Below, piece after piece: positions 16,856 to 25,454 of a stretch of 64,000 bases of DNA. The stretch's first letter is position 1; the number at the start of each line of letters is the position of its first letter. This DNA comes from Pseudoalteromonas piratica (GTDB lineage Bacteria; Pseudomonadota; Gammaproteobacteria; Enterobacterales; Alteromonadaceae). Position numbers and translations under genes: made by a program. The notes under the pieces are model-generated. The model was not told the origin of the DNA and did no database searches. It saw nothing but the letters and a program-made list of their open reading frames with translations. The stretch covers positions 62,001 to 126,000 of the forward strand of contig NZ_CP009889.1 in NCBI RefSeq assembly GCF_000788395.1. The letters run 5' to 3'.

Positions 16856-18091
16856 ATGACAATCACACAAAATGCGTTAAGTACCTATAAGCTTCTTAAA
16901 GCAACAGCAAAGGTAGCTGAGGAATCCCTAGAAGGACGTATTCAGCATTACCGTGCACATATAAAGTCAGATGAAAAAGAATTAAGAACGTACACACAAA
17001 AAGCAGCAGCTGATTTGCTTGGTTGTAATAACCGTACTCTTAAGCGCCGTCATGACCAAGGAGACTTTGATCACCTCGATATTAAAAAAGGTGCAAATGG
17101 TCATTATGCCTATACACTAAGCAATATTTATCAGATGGCTGATATTATGGGCATTCCTGCAGACAATCGTACTGCAGACGATAAGCTACAAGTCATTGTG
17201 GTAAATTCACTTAAAGGTGGATGTGGTAAAACAACAAGCCTTGTTAATATAGCGGCAGCACTGGCAACAACAAATATTAAACGTTATCGCATTGGTATTA
17301 TTGATCTTGATCCGCAAGGCTCATCGACTAGCTTTTTCCCTCCAGCTGAACCTGATCCCATTACTGTTGGTGATTTAATGCGTGATTGCATCGACCTAGA
17401 AGACGGCGAAACATGGGAAGAAGTTGTTTCAAGTGCATTTGTCACAACTCATATTCCAAATATTCGTTTTTTACCTTCAGGAATGGATGATTTTTACTTT
17501 GAACACGAAACTGCAACTCAGTTAAAAGAAGGAAAAGGTTACGAAGTATCTCAGCACTATCATAAATTGCTCGATAAAGTCATAAAACCAGTAGAAGATC
17601 AATTTGATATTATTTTGATCGATACAGCGCCTTCTCTCAATTTCATGTTTTACAATGCATTAATGGCATCAACCTCAATGCTGATCCCTGTGCACCCAGA
17701 AGCGGTTGATTTTGATGCAAATAATAAATATTTAAAACGATTAGGTGAGATCTATCATACCGTTGCTGCACTCGGTCATAATGGCTGGGACTTTATGCAA
17801 TTCTTAGTAACGAACTATGTAAAAGGCAATCACTCACAACGCGATATTGTTAAAGATGTGCGCAGTGCTTTTGGTCGTCAAGTAATGAGCTACCCAATCA
17901 ACCATAGCTCAGCAATTACTGCTAGTTCTTCATCTTTTAATACAATATTCGATCAAAAAACATCTGACAGTTTAGCCAGTCGCGAATCACTGATTAAATC
18001 ACAAGAAAATATCAAAGATGTGGTCGATGAACTGGAAATGTTGATCCGCTCAAATTGGTCATCAACCCAATGTCAGTTAGAAACAGCTTAA
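16856..18091 (+). CDS. parA: ParA family partition ATPase (type Ia)
   Basis: This 411-aa protein has an N-terminal extension of about 110 residues with a helix-turn-helix (YTQKAAADLLGCNNRTLKRRHDQG, 46-69), then the deviant Walker A motif KGGCGKTT at 120-127, the Walker A-prime segment IIDLDPQGSS and the ILIDTAPSLNF motif. ParA moves ParB-bound centromeres apart using ATP and nucleoid DNA; long forms with a helix-turn-helix also repress their own operon. It is followed 13 bp later by parB. The nearest origin is the adjacent non-coding region, so it serves this second chromosome. Confidence 0.93.
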   Translation: MTITQNALSTYKLLKATAKVAEESLEGRIQHYRAHIKSDEKELRTYTQKAAADLLGCNNRTLKRRHDQGDFDHLDIKKGANGHYAYTLSNIYQMADIMGIPADNRTADDKLQVIVVNSLKGGCGKTTSLVNIAAALATTNIKRYRIGIIDLDPQGSSTSFFPPAEPDPITVGDLMRDCIDLEDGETWEEVVSSAFVTTHIPNIRFLPSGMDDFYFEHETATQLKEGKGYEVSQHYHKLLDKVIKPVEDQFDIILIDTAPSLNFMFYNALMASTSMLIPVHPEAVDFDANNKYLKRLGEIYHTVAALGHNGWDFMQFLVTNYVKGNHSQRDIVKDVRSAFGRQVMSYPINHSSAITASSSSFNTIFDQKTSDSLASRESLIKSQENIKDVVDELEMLIRSNWSSTQCQLETA

Positions 18092-18104
18092 TTTAGGTTT
18101 TACA

Positions 18105-19073
18105 ATGGCAAAAAAACGTAAAAATGATACTCGAATCGATCCCTTTGCAACGGCAGTGGAATCGAGCAGTTTAGATGCTTTATTAGAAAACGCACAAGCG
18201 GGTGATCAGATCACCATGCCTGCACCTTCCGATCCTAATCGTGAAATTAAGTTGTACTGCAAACTAATTAAGAATCAAGAAATTGCACACAGCACAAACG
18301 TGTATGGTAAAAACCGCCGTGTACAAGCACTGCTAAATGAAAAGTCTGTGTCAGATATAATCACCAGCATAAAAAGCGATGGTCGTAACCAACACCCGGC
18401 GCTTTGCTGGCAGCAAGGCGATCAAGAGGTGGTGCTTGCGGGTTCTCGTCGTCGTAAAGCGTGTATGATCTCGGGCAGTGATTACCTTGTGTTAAGTTCA
18501 CCTGATTTCACCGAAGAAGATGCAAAAATTTTAGCGGTTTCATCTGATCAATATATTGCGCCTAGTTTATGGGAGCTCGGTCAAGCGTATGCGCAAACCA
18601 AGCAAGATCTGATTGAGCAAGGTCGCAAAGGATCGTACCGCGAGTTAGCTGAAATTGAAGGGGTGTCGCACACTGCGATTGCTGATGCATTAAAGGCATA
18701 TGAAAAATTACCGCAAGAAGTTTTATCACTGTACCCAACAGCAAATCATGTTGGCCGCGAAGTGGCAAAGAAGCTAATTGAAGCGCGTGAAAAAGACGTG
18801 GAACAATTTGCTGCAAAAGTGGCTGAGGTAAAACAGCGTTTAGCGGAACTTACCCTCGATACTGATGATAAAACGGCTCTGGCAATTACCCGTGAACTCA
18901 CTTATTCAGAACCAACGAATAGCAAAGCTCGTGAGATGATTGATATGGGTAACAGTTACATTAGCGCGCAAAAACATGGCAAAAGTGGTGACGTTGTTAT
19001 CAAAATTGATAATCGTGTCCTCACCGATAAACGCATGGAGCAGTTAACTAAGCTGCTAGCTAACTTTAACTAA
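18105..19073 (+). CDS. parB: ParB family centromere-binding protein
   Basis: The 322-aa protein has a basic N-terminus (AKKRKNDTR), a ParB/Srx-type domain around residues 75-145 with the arginine motif AGSRRRKAC at 112-120, and a helix-turn-helix at 177-200 (SYRELAEIEGVSHTAIADALK). ParB binds parS and loads onto DNA around it. The palindrome GTMAAN-CCC-NTTKAC, found seven times in this window, is a candidate target. It is co-transcribed with parA and followed by a strong terminator. Confidence 0.9.
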   Translation: MAKKRKNDTRIDPFATAVESSSLDALLENAQAGDQITMPAPSDPNREIKLYCKLIKNQEIAHSTNVYGKNRRVQALLNEKSVSDIITSIKSDGRNQHPALCWQQGDQEVVLAGSRRRKACMISGSDYLVLSSPDFTEEDAKILAVSSDQYIAPSLWELGQAYAQTKQDLIEQGRKGSYRELAEIEGVSHTAIADALKAYEKLPQEVLSLYPTANHVGREVAKKLIEAREKDVEQFAAKVAEVKQRLAELTLDTDDKTALAITRELTYSEPTNSKAREMIDMGNSYISAQKHGKSGDVVIKIDNRVLTDKRMEQLTKLLANFN

Positions 19074-19099
19074 TTAAACACAGTTAAACTTTCTTACTA

Positions 19100-19132
19100 A
19101 GCGCATTTACAGGCCAGTAAATGCGCTTTTTA
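19100..19132 (+). terminator. Terminator of parAB
   Basis: AGCGCATTTAC and GTAAATGCGCT make a perfect 11-bp stem followed by a T run, 27 bp after the parB stop. Confidence 0.85.
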
Positions 19133-19256
19133 CTATCATTTTTTAATCACAAGCTAATCAATATCATAAATTCGTCATAAATCACCAGAATTCGCTTTGC
19201 TGGCCGAGTAAATCACCATATACTGGCAGAATTATTGATTTTTTATAGCCCCCGAT

Positions 19257-22200
19257 ATGTCACAGCGCTTGTCAAAAAACGATCTACTTGCATTGTTTGA
19301 TGAAATTAAAAACGAGGAACAGGCTAGTTTTCCACTGACTGAGTCGTTCTTAAAACGTTTTTTTAAGCCTGCTGTGTTCGTAAAAGCAAAAGATTATTTA
19401 AGCAATGAACTGGTGCTATGGCGTGAAGCCAGTGATGGTTTTAAATCAATCAATGGTGAAGTTGCTAATCAACAAGGCGAAACCTTTTACCCGCAAGCAA
19501 CGATTAAACAACGCAATGGCCAACCACAAGTAACCACTTCATGTTCCTGCCGTTTAGGGCAAAAATGTGAACACATTGCTGCGGTCTTTTTATCGCTCAA
19601 AACAGAGCATTCAGGCGAGTTTGGTAAAAATTACTTGTTGCATGACTGGTTTACCCGCTTAGAAGCATTGAAGTCGAAATCAGAAAACCAAGCCGACAAT
19701 GTGTTGTTGTTTAGTTTAGAAAAAAACGGTGATGACATCGTGTTATTGCCAAAAATAGCTCCACGCAGTGACAATAATTATGGGTTGGGTCGTGCATTAA
19801 CGGCTAAACAGTTGTCTTCACAAGTTACCCCAAAAGATCTCGACGAAAAAGACTTCCGCTTGTTTAGTTGGATCCGCTCACAAAATACTTTAGGCAAACT
19901 CACCTTAACCGGAGAGTGGGGTGCATTGGCACTGGCAAAACTTGTTGAAACCAAACGCTGTTATTGGGGAGATGAGCGCACACCGCTTAGTCTTATTCAT
20001 AAAGAGCCCCTGGCGATTGACTGGCAAGAAAATGAGCTCGGTGCCGAACTTAAACTCAGCATAAATGATCATCACAATTGGGTATTAGTACCAACCACAC
20101 CTCCCTATTTTATTGATTTAGAAACAAAACAAGTGGGTGAAATTGATACTAGCCTCGCCAGCGATGAAATGAGTTTGCTTTTAACCATGCCTGCGGTTGA
20201 AAAAAGTAGCTATGCGCAAGCACAAGATAAACTTAATGGGCTCTATGGCTTTGGTTTTGTCCCTCACCTCGTAGACAGTGAAGGGCAATCTACGACCCCA
20301 CAACCGTGTTTACGTTTTGAGCTAGTCGACGAACTGCCTACTTTAGCATTGAGCTTTAATTATAAAACCGCTGTACACAATAGTGCCTTCGAAAACACAT
20401 GTATCAATCAGCTTAATAACTATGGTTTAGAGCTTATTTCAATCGAAGACACTATTCGTTATTTTCGTTTTCCGCCAGCTAATGAAAACCAAGTACAGTG
20501 GCACTGGTTTATCAATGAAGTCTGTAATGAGCTTAAAAGTCATTTATGGAAAGTGAGTGAACCAACCAAGCAATTGGAAATGCCATCTGAAGCGAAATTA
20601 GTGGCGCATTTATCACGTGTTGCCAATAATAAATTGCAATTAGATATTAACTTTTCAGTGGATCAACTGGTATTAGATTTTAACTTATTACGTGAGAAAG
20701 CGGCGTTAATAAACAACAAAGCTAATAAAGGCTATTACATCAATTACCACCAAGATCGTTGGCTTGTAGTCAGTCGTGATGATGCGCTTAATTTAAAACA
20801 TGTTATTGATCAATACTATGGTGAAAAACGCTGGCCAAAACGCTTTACCTTGCCGCTGTCTGCACTAACTTTGCTACGCATGTGTGAAAGCACGCTATTT
20901 TCTATTGAAGATAAGCAATTGGCCGAGTTGTTTTACTTAAAACACAGTGAAAACAGTTTAACGGCTAACTTACCAACGGGCCTCAATGCCACGCTACGTG
21001 ATTATCAGCTTAAAGGTTTGGCTTGGTTACAATTTTTAGAGAAACACGGTCTAGGTGGCATTTTGGCTGATGATATGGGCTTAGGTAAGACAATCCAGGT
21101 ACTAAGCTTTTTGATAAGCCAAAAAGAAGCGAAACGCAACGCTGGACCAAGCTTAATTATTTGCCCAACTAGTTTAGTTAATAACTGGCTGATAGAAGCT
21201 AATAAATTTACCCCTGACTTAAAATTGGTCGCGGTACAAGGGGCAAACCGCAAAAAGTTGTTGGCTAAAGCATCAACGGCTGATGTTGTTATAACATCAT
21301 TCCCGCTTTTACTGCGCGATCACGAGCATTATATGCAAATGCACTTCGGTAATATTATTTTGGATGAAGCGCAAACTATTAAAAATTATCAATCTAAAGT
21401 GTCGCGTTTTGCTAAAGCACTGAAAGGTGATTTCCATTTATGCTTAAGTGGCACGCCGGTGGAAAATAACCTCTCAGAGCTAAAATCACTGTTTGATTTT
21501 GCCATGCCAGGATTACTTGGCAGTACGGCTTACTTTAAAAACCATTTCCAGCAACCAATTGAAAAAGAAAATAATGCGTACCGCGCTGAGCAATTGAACG
21601 ATATTATTGCGGGTTATGTCTTAAGGCGTACCAAAGCGGAAGTGGCAAAAGAGTTGCCGGCGAAATCTGAAATGGTCAAAGTGATTGAGCTTTGTGATAC
21701 GCAAAAGACCTTGTATCAAAAAGTCAGCGAACAAATTGAATCGAAAGTTAAGTCTATTTTTGAAGCCGGCGAACAGCAGGCCAGTAAGTTACTGTTTTTA
21801 GAGTCACTGTTAAAACTCAGACAAATTTGTTGCGATCCGCGCTTAATTAATAAGTCGAGCGCCCCAGAAGAAGCAATCAATAGTGCCAAGCTAAACTACC
21901 TCGCAGAGACCCTGCCTGAAATGCTTAAAGAAGGGCGTAAAGTAATTATCTTTAGCCAATTTACCAGCATGTTGTCACTGATTGAGCAAAAATTAAATGA
22001 AATAGGCATAGACTACAGCTTATTAACAGGGCAAACCCGTCACCGTCAAAAAGCCATTGATAAGTTTCAACAAGGTGATGTCAGTGTGTTTTTAATTAGC
22101 TTAAAAGCTGGCGGAACAGGGCTTAATTTAACAGCTGCTGACACCGTTATTCATTATGATCCGTGGTGGAATCCTGCTGTGGAGCGTCAGGCGACTGATA

Positions 22201-22388
22201 GAGCCTATCGTATTGGGCAAGATAAACCGGTGTTTGTTTATAAACTGATTTGTCAAAATAGTATTGAAGAGAAAGTGCAGCGCATGCAGCAAGAAAAGGC
22301 CGCTTTAGCTGAGCGCTTTTTTGATAGTAATAGCCATGGTTTCTCTGATTTTAGTGAGCAAGATCTGTTGCAATTAATAGGATCGTAA
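19257..22388 (+). CDS. SWIM zinc-finger SNF2-family helicase
   Basis: This is a 1043-aa ATPase. A SWIM zinc finger (Cys96, Cys98, Cys104, His106) lies in the N-terminus. A long middle region is followed by the SNF2 core: LADDMGLGKTIQ near residue 605, the ILDEAQTIKN box near 702, SGTPVENNLSEL, and the C-terminal helicase motifs SLKAGGTGLNLTAADTVIHYDPWWNPAVERQATDRAYRIGQ. Such HepA/RapA-related proteins translocate on DNA or remodel protein-DNA or RNA polymerase complexes. No methylase or nuclease partner is adjacent, so a housekeeping role is more likely than defence. Confidence 0.9.
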   Translation: MSQRLSKNDLLALFDEIKNEEQASFPLTESFLKRFFKPAVFVKAKDYLSNELVLWREASDGFKSINGEVANQQGETFYPQATIKQRNGQPQVTTSCSCRLGQKCEHIAAVFLSLKTEHSGEFGKNYLLHDWFTRLEALKSKSENQADNVLLFSLEKNGDDIVLLPKIAPRSDNNYGLGRALTAKQLSSQVTPKDLDEKDFRLFSWIRSQNTLGKLTLTGEWGALALAKLVETKRCYWGDERTPLSLIHKEPLAIDWQENELGAELKLSINDHHNWVLVPTTPPYFIDLETKQVGEIDTSLASDEMSLLLTMPAVEKSSYAQAQDKLNGLYGFGFVPHLVDSEGQSTTPQPCLRFELVDELPTLALSFNYKTAVHNSAFENTCINQLNNYGLELISIEDTIRYFRFPPANENQVQWHWFINEVCNELKSHLWKVSEPTKQLEMPSEAKLVAHLSRVANNKLQLDINFSVDQLVLDFNLLREKAALINNKANKGYYINYHQDRWLVVSRDDALNLKHVIDQYYGEKRWPKRFTLPLSALTLLRMCESTLFSIEDKQLAELFYLKHSENSLTANLPTGLNATLRDYQLKGLAWLQFLEKHGLGGILADDMGLGKTIQVLSFLISQKEAKRNAGPSLIICPTSLVNNWLIEANKFTPDLKLVAVQGANRKKLLAKASTADVVITSFPLLLRDHEHYMQMHFGNIILDEAQTIKNYQSKVSRFAKALKGDFHLCLSGTPVENNLSELKSLFDFAMPGLLGSTAYFKNHFQQPIEKENNAYRAEQLNDIIAGYVLRRTKAEVAKELPAKSEMVKVIELCDTQKTLYQKVSEQIESKVKSIFEAGEQQASKLLFLESLLKLRQICCDPRLINKSSAPEEAINSAKLNYLAETLPEMLKEGRKVIIFSQFTSMLSLIEQKLNEIGIDYSLLTGQTRHRQKAIDKFQQGDVSVFLISLKAGGTGLNLTAADTVIHYDPWWNPAVERQATDRAYRIGQDKPVFVYKLICQNSIEEKVQRMQQEKAALAERFFDSNSHGFSDFSEQDLLQLIGS

Positions 22389-22503
22389 ACTTTTTTAAAA
22401 TAAATTTGAACTTAACTGAAAACGGCTAGTCTATTAAAACAGATAACATGATGAATTGCTGTTGTTGTCTAAATCCATCCCTGGATTAGTAGATTTCCCG
22501 TTG

Positions 22504-22520
22504 ATTACTAAGTTAGTAAT
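22504..22520. repeat. 17-nt palindrome
   Basis: ATTACTAA-G-TTAGTAAT is a perfect palindrome whose arms match the TTAGTAA half of the iterons, but it lacks GATC. Confidence 0.4.
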
Positions 22521-22526
22521 TTTTTG

Positions 22527-22560
22527 GCCAGATACATTACACAATGTGTCTGGCTTTTTT
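22527..22560 (+). terminator. Terminator after the SNF2 helicase
   Basis: GCCAGATACATT and AATGTGTCTGGC form a 12-bp stem with one G-T pair, then six Ts. Confidence 0.85.
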
Positions 22561-22618
22561 CTTTCTAGCACGTCAAAATAACTTTAAATAATAAAAATTG
22601 CATTTGTAAGGCATTTTC

Positions 22619-23434
22619 ATGCGTTGGGAAGATATAAAACGCTATCAGGTAATTGAAGCATTGTTACTGTGGGAAGGTAAATTGAATGCCCGTCAATTAA
22701 TGGATTATTTTGAAACAAGTCGGCCCACGGCGCAAAAGTATATATCAGAGTACAAGTTGCTCAATCCTACGGGGTTTGAATTTATTAGCCAGCAGCGTGC
22801 ACATATTGCCAAGCCAAATTTCACGCCGCAATTTATCGACTTTGCGTTTTCAACCTACCATGCGCTCTTTAATTTACAATCAAGCCAAGCGGTTACTTCA
22901 CTAGTTGAAACCTTACCGCAAGTACATCGTAATATTAGCCCACAACTTGTAAGGCCAATTTTACAAGCAATCCGCTACCAATTACGTTTAGATATTGGTT
23001 ATATTTCGTTGTCTAGCCCTGAGTTTGAAGACCGTATAATCCAACCACACAGTTTGGTTTTTGATGGAACGCGATATCATGTACGCGCATTTTGTGAGAA
23101 AAACCAAGATTATCGCGATTTTGTATTATCGCGCTTTTCAGGGGAGTATGCTTTTGAAGGGGATGCTTCTCATGATCAATCACAGGATATCCGTTGGCAA
23201 ACAGAAGTTGAATTAGTGGTGTGCCCTGATCACCGTTTAAATGATCTACAAAAACAGGTTATTGCGCATGACTACCAAATGAAAGATCAAAAATTGGTGC
23301 TTAAAACCCGCGCTGCGTTATTAAAATACTTACTTCAGCATTTGCGATTAGATATTTACCAGGCTGCCGCTGAGCAGCAGCAAATAGTGATAGAGCCTGA
23401 GTGCCGAAAACAGCTATCACCCTATATTAGTTAA
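22619..23434 (+). CDS. WYL-domain transcriptional regulator (BrxR/CapW-like)
   Basis: The 271-aa protein has an N-terminal winged helix (LNARQLMDYFETSRPTAQKYISEY, about 24-47). A WYL domain of about 75 residues runs from LDIGYISLSS through IIQPHSLVFDGTRYHVRAFCE to YRDFVLSRF, followed by a C-terminal extension. This is the layout of BrxR/CapW repressors, which control BREX, CBASS and other defence islands and sense a nucleic-acid ligand through WYL. Here no defence genes adjoin it, so its targets are unknown. It is a single gene with its own upstream terminator boundary. Confidence 0.82.
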   Translation: MRWEDIKRYQVIEALLLWEGKLNARQLMDYFETSRPTAQKYISEYKLLNPTGFEFISQQRAHIAKPNFTPQFIDFAFSTYHALFNLQSSQAVTSLVETLPQVHRNISPQLVRPILQAIRYQLRLDIGYISLSSPEFEDRIIQPHSLVFDGTRYHVRAFCEKNQDYRDFVLSRFSGEYAFEGDASHDQSQDIRWQTEVELVVCPDHRLNDLQKQVIAHDYQMKDQKLVLKTRAALLKYLLQHLRLDIYQAAAEQQQIVIEPECRKQLSPYIS

Positions 23435-23444
23435 TGCTTGGTTT

Positions 23445-23687
23445 CTAAAATGCCATCAGTGTTAAATATGGGATCATTAATATACCAACAAAAGTAAGTG
23501 CACCCATGGTCTGGCTTTGCAGTAATGCGAAAAGCTGCTGATTTCGGACTGTTCTCGCCTCGGAACACTGTTTTACTAACTCGGAAATTTGATACTCTTT
23601 TACTGCACTTTTTATCAATTGTTGTTCAAGCTTAAGTAGTTTTTTATAGCCGTTTTGTGCTTTTAAAAAATTATCTAATGTATTCAT
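23445..23687 (-). CDS. Small membrane-anchored protein of unknown function
   Basis: An 80-residue reading frame preceded by AAGG at a suitable distance. The N-terminal 58 residues are predicted helical and charged. The C-terminal 20 residues (MGALTFVGILMIPYLTLMAF) form a hydrophobic tail anchor. No family is recognised. It is convergent with the WYL gene. The good ribosome-binding site and organised composition favour a real gene, but evidence is modest. Confidence 0.45.
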   Translation of the reverse strand: MNTLDNFLKAQNGYKKLLKLEQQLIKSAVKEYQISELVKQCSEARTVRNQQLFALLQSQTMGALTFVGILMIPYLTLMAF

Positions 23688-23790
23688 ATTTAAGCCTTTT
23701 TATTTAAAGCAAAGCGTGATTTAAGGTTATTAAAGCTAACTTTAATGAAAAAATAAATAGCACGTTTTTTGACCTGTTAAAGATGTTTAC

Positions 23791-23833
23791 AGATCACATT
23801 TTTACTAGCTAATAAATCACATTTTTACTTACT
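23791..23833 (-). repeat. Isolated pair of iterons
   Basis: On the minus strand AGCTAGTAAAAATGTGATCT (23791-23810) and AGTAAGTAAAAATGTGATTT (23814-23833) are direct repeats 23 bp apart. The first is almost identical to units of the 60-kb array; the second has AATC in place of GATC. They lie in the gap upstream of rmuC. Confidence 0.65.
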
Positions 23834-23950
23834 CATTCCTGAATAAGGTGTTAAGAAGTTTTACATGTGGCTTGCTAAATAATTGAATAATGTGCGGGTT
23901 AAATCGCAAAAAAGGTATACTAAAACTGTTGTCTCGTTTAGGAAAAACTC

Positions 23951-25309
23951 ATGCAAGCTTTGTTAAACCAACCTGAAATAGTGATTACGGCATTTTTATG
24001 TCTGTTCGTTGTGTTTTTAGTGACTATTTTGGTAATAGCTGGTCGTCATAAAAATAAAATAGCTTTGCTCGAAGCTCAGCATTTACAAGAAAAATCAGGG
24101 CTGGAAGAAAAAGTAGCAACGCTTGTAGAAACCTCAGATCAAAATTTTACTAACTGGCAGCAAGAGCAAGAACGCGCCAATCAATTGCGTATTAAGTACA
24201 GTGCGTTGCAAACGCGCCTTACTGAAAGGGAACACAGCTATCAACAGCAATTAGCCAGCCTACAGGATGCGAAGTCAGAACTTAAAAAAGAATTTTCGTT
24301 ACTCGCCAACCAAATATTTGAAGAAAAAGGCCAAGCATTTAAGTCGCTGAATCAAGAGAGCGTGTCAAATTTACTCAAGCCTATGCAAGAGGAACTCAGA
24401 GGTTTTAAACAAAAAGTAGAAACCATTCATACCGAAGAGTTAAAACAACGCTCAGAGCTGAAAGCGGAGTTAATGCACTTGCAAAAACTTAATCAAGCCA
24501 TTACTTCTCAAGCTGAACAATTAACAACAGCACTACAAGGACAAAAGAAAACCCAAGGTAACTGGGGGGAGTTAATGCTTGAAAACGTATTAGAAAGTGC
24601 TGGGCTGCGTGTAGGTGACGATTATCAACGTGAATTTCATGTAAAAACCCTTGATGGTAATTATCGCCCTGATGTGGTGGTGTTTTTACCGCAAAACCGC
24701 CATTTAGTGATTGATGCGAAAACGTCTTTAAATGCCTACACTCAGTATGTAAATGCAGATAATGAATTTGTTGCTGAGCAAGCGCTAAAACAGCACGTAA
24801 GTGCGGTAAATGCCCGTATTGAGGAGCTTGCGAGTAAAGGTTACGATAAACTTCCTGGCTTGAACTCTCCTGAGGTGGTGATTTTATTTATGCCTATCGA
24901 ATCGGCCTATGTTGAAGCATTAAAATACCAACCGGACTTATATCAACGTGCAATTGAAAAAAATATTTTGGTAGCAACGCCTACAACCTTATTAACCAGC
25001 ATGAATATTGTGCGTCAATTATGGCGATTTGAAGAGCAAAGCAAGCACAGTGCAGAGCTCGCACAGCGCGCAGAACGTTTTTATACTAAGTTAAACGGCT
25101 TTTTAACCAGCATGCAGGGCGTTGGTAAAACCTTAGATAAAGCAAAAGAGGGCTACGACCGCGCATTTGCTCAACTTTATTCGGGCAAGGGTAATTTAAT
25201 TAAACAAGCTGCTGAATTTAAAGAGCTCGGTGTTGCAGTACAAAAAGAGTTACCAAAAGAACTGATTGAAAAGGCAGAGCTTGAACTTAACTTTGAACAA
25301 GATGAATAA
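23951..25309 (+). CDS. rmuC: DNA recombination protein RmuC
   Basis: This 452-aa protein starts with a membrane helix (VITAFLCLFVVFLVTILVI), continues with a long coiled coil to about residue 195, and then has the conserved RmuC nuclease-like domain. The domain includes KKTQGNWGELMLENVLESAGL, YRPDVVVFLPQNRHLVIDAKTSL and VVILFMPIESAYVEAL. RmuC limits recombination at inverted repeats in E. coli. Length and domain order are normal. It is a single gene. Confidence 0.93.
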   Translation: MQALLNQPEIVITAFLCLFVVFLVTILVIAGRHKNKIALLEAQHLQEKSGLEEKVATLVETSDQNFTNWQQEQERANQLRIKYSALQTRLTEREHSYQQQLASLQDAKSELKKEFSLLANQIFEEKGQAFKSLNQESVSNLLKPMQEELRGFKQKVETIHTEELKQRSELKAELMHLQKLNQAITSQAEQLTTALQGQKKTQGNWGELMLENVLESAGLRVGDDYQREFHVKTLDGNYRPDVVVFLPQNRHLVIDAKTSLNAYTQYVNADNEFVAEQALKQHVSAVNARIEELASKGYDKLPGLNSPEVVILFMPIESAYVEALKYQPDLYQRAIEKNILVATPTTLLTSMNIVRQLWRFEEQSKHSAELAQRAERFYTKLNGFLTSMQGVGKTLDKAKEGYDRAFAQLYSGKGNLIKQAAEFKELGVAVQKELPKELIEKAELELNFEQDE

Positions 25310-25334
25310 GACTTAAAAGCATACGATAAAAAGT

Positions 25335-25349
25335 GTAAATCCCCTTTAC
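25335..25349 (+). other. Candidate parS site 3
   Basis: GTAAATCCCCTTTAC lies 26 bp after the rmuC stop. Together with its flank AAGT it matches the site at 1250 over 19 bases with one difference. Confidence 0.5.
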
Positions 25350-25454
25350 AGTTTTATTTTAAATTAAGTGTTTGCTAAGTTTTGAAACGTTAAAAAAGTA
25401 AGCTAGTGAACGTTATCGCGCGCACTAGCTTAATTAAGTCTTAATAGCTGCACA

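Noticed and set aside
18199..18215. GGTGATCAGATCACC palindrome in parB
   Set aside because: It contains two GATC sites but no iteron half, and is explained by the codons of the protein.
19257..23434. SNF2 helicase plus WYL regulator as a defence island
   Set aside because: No methylase, nuclease or effector gene is present, the helicase has the common SWIM/HepA layout, and a strong terminator separates the two genes.
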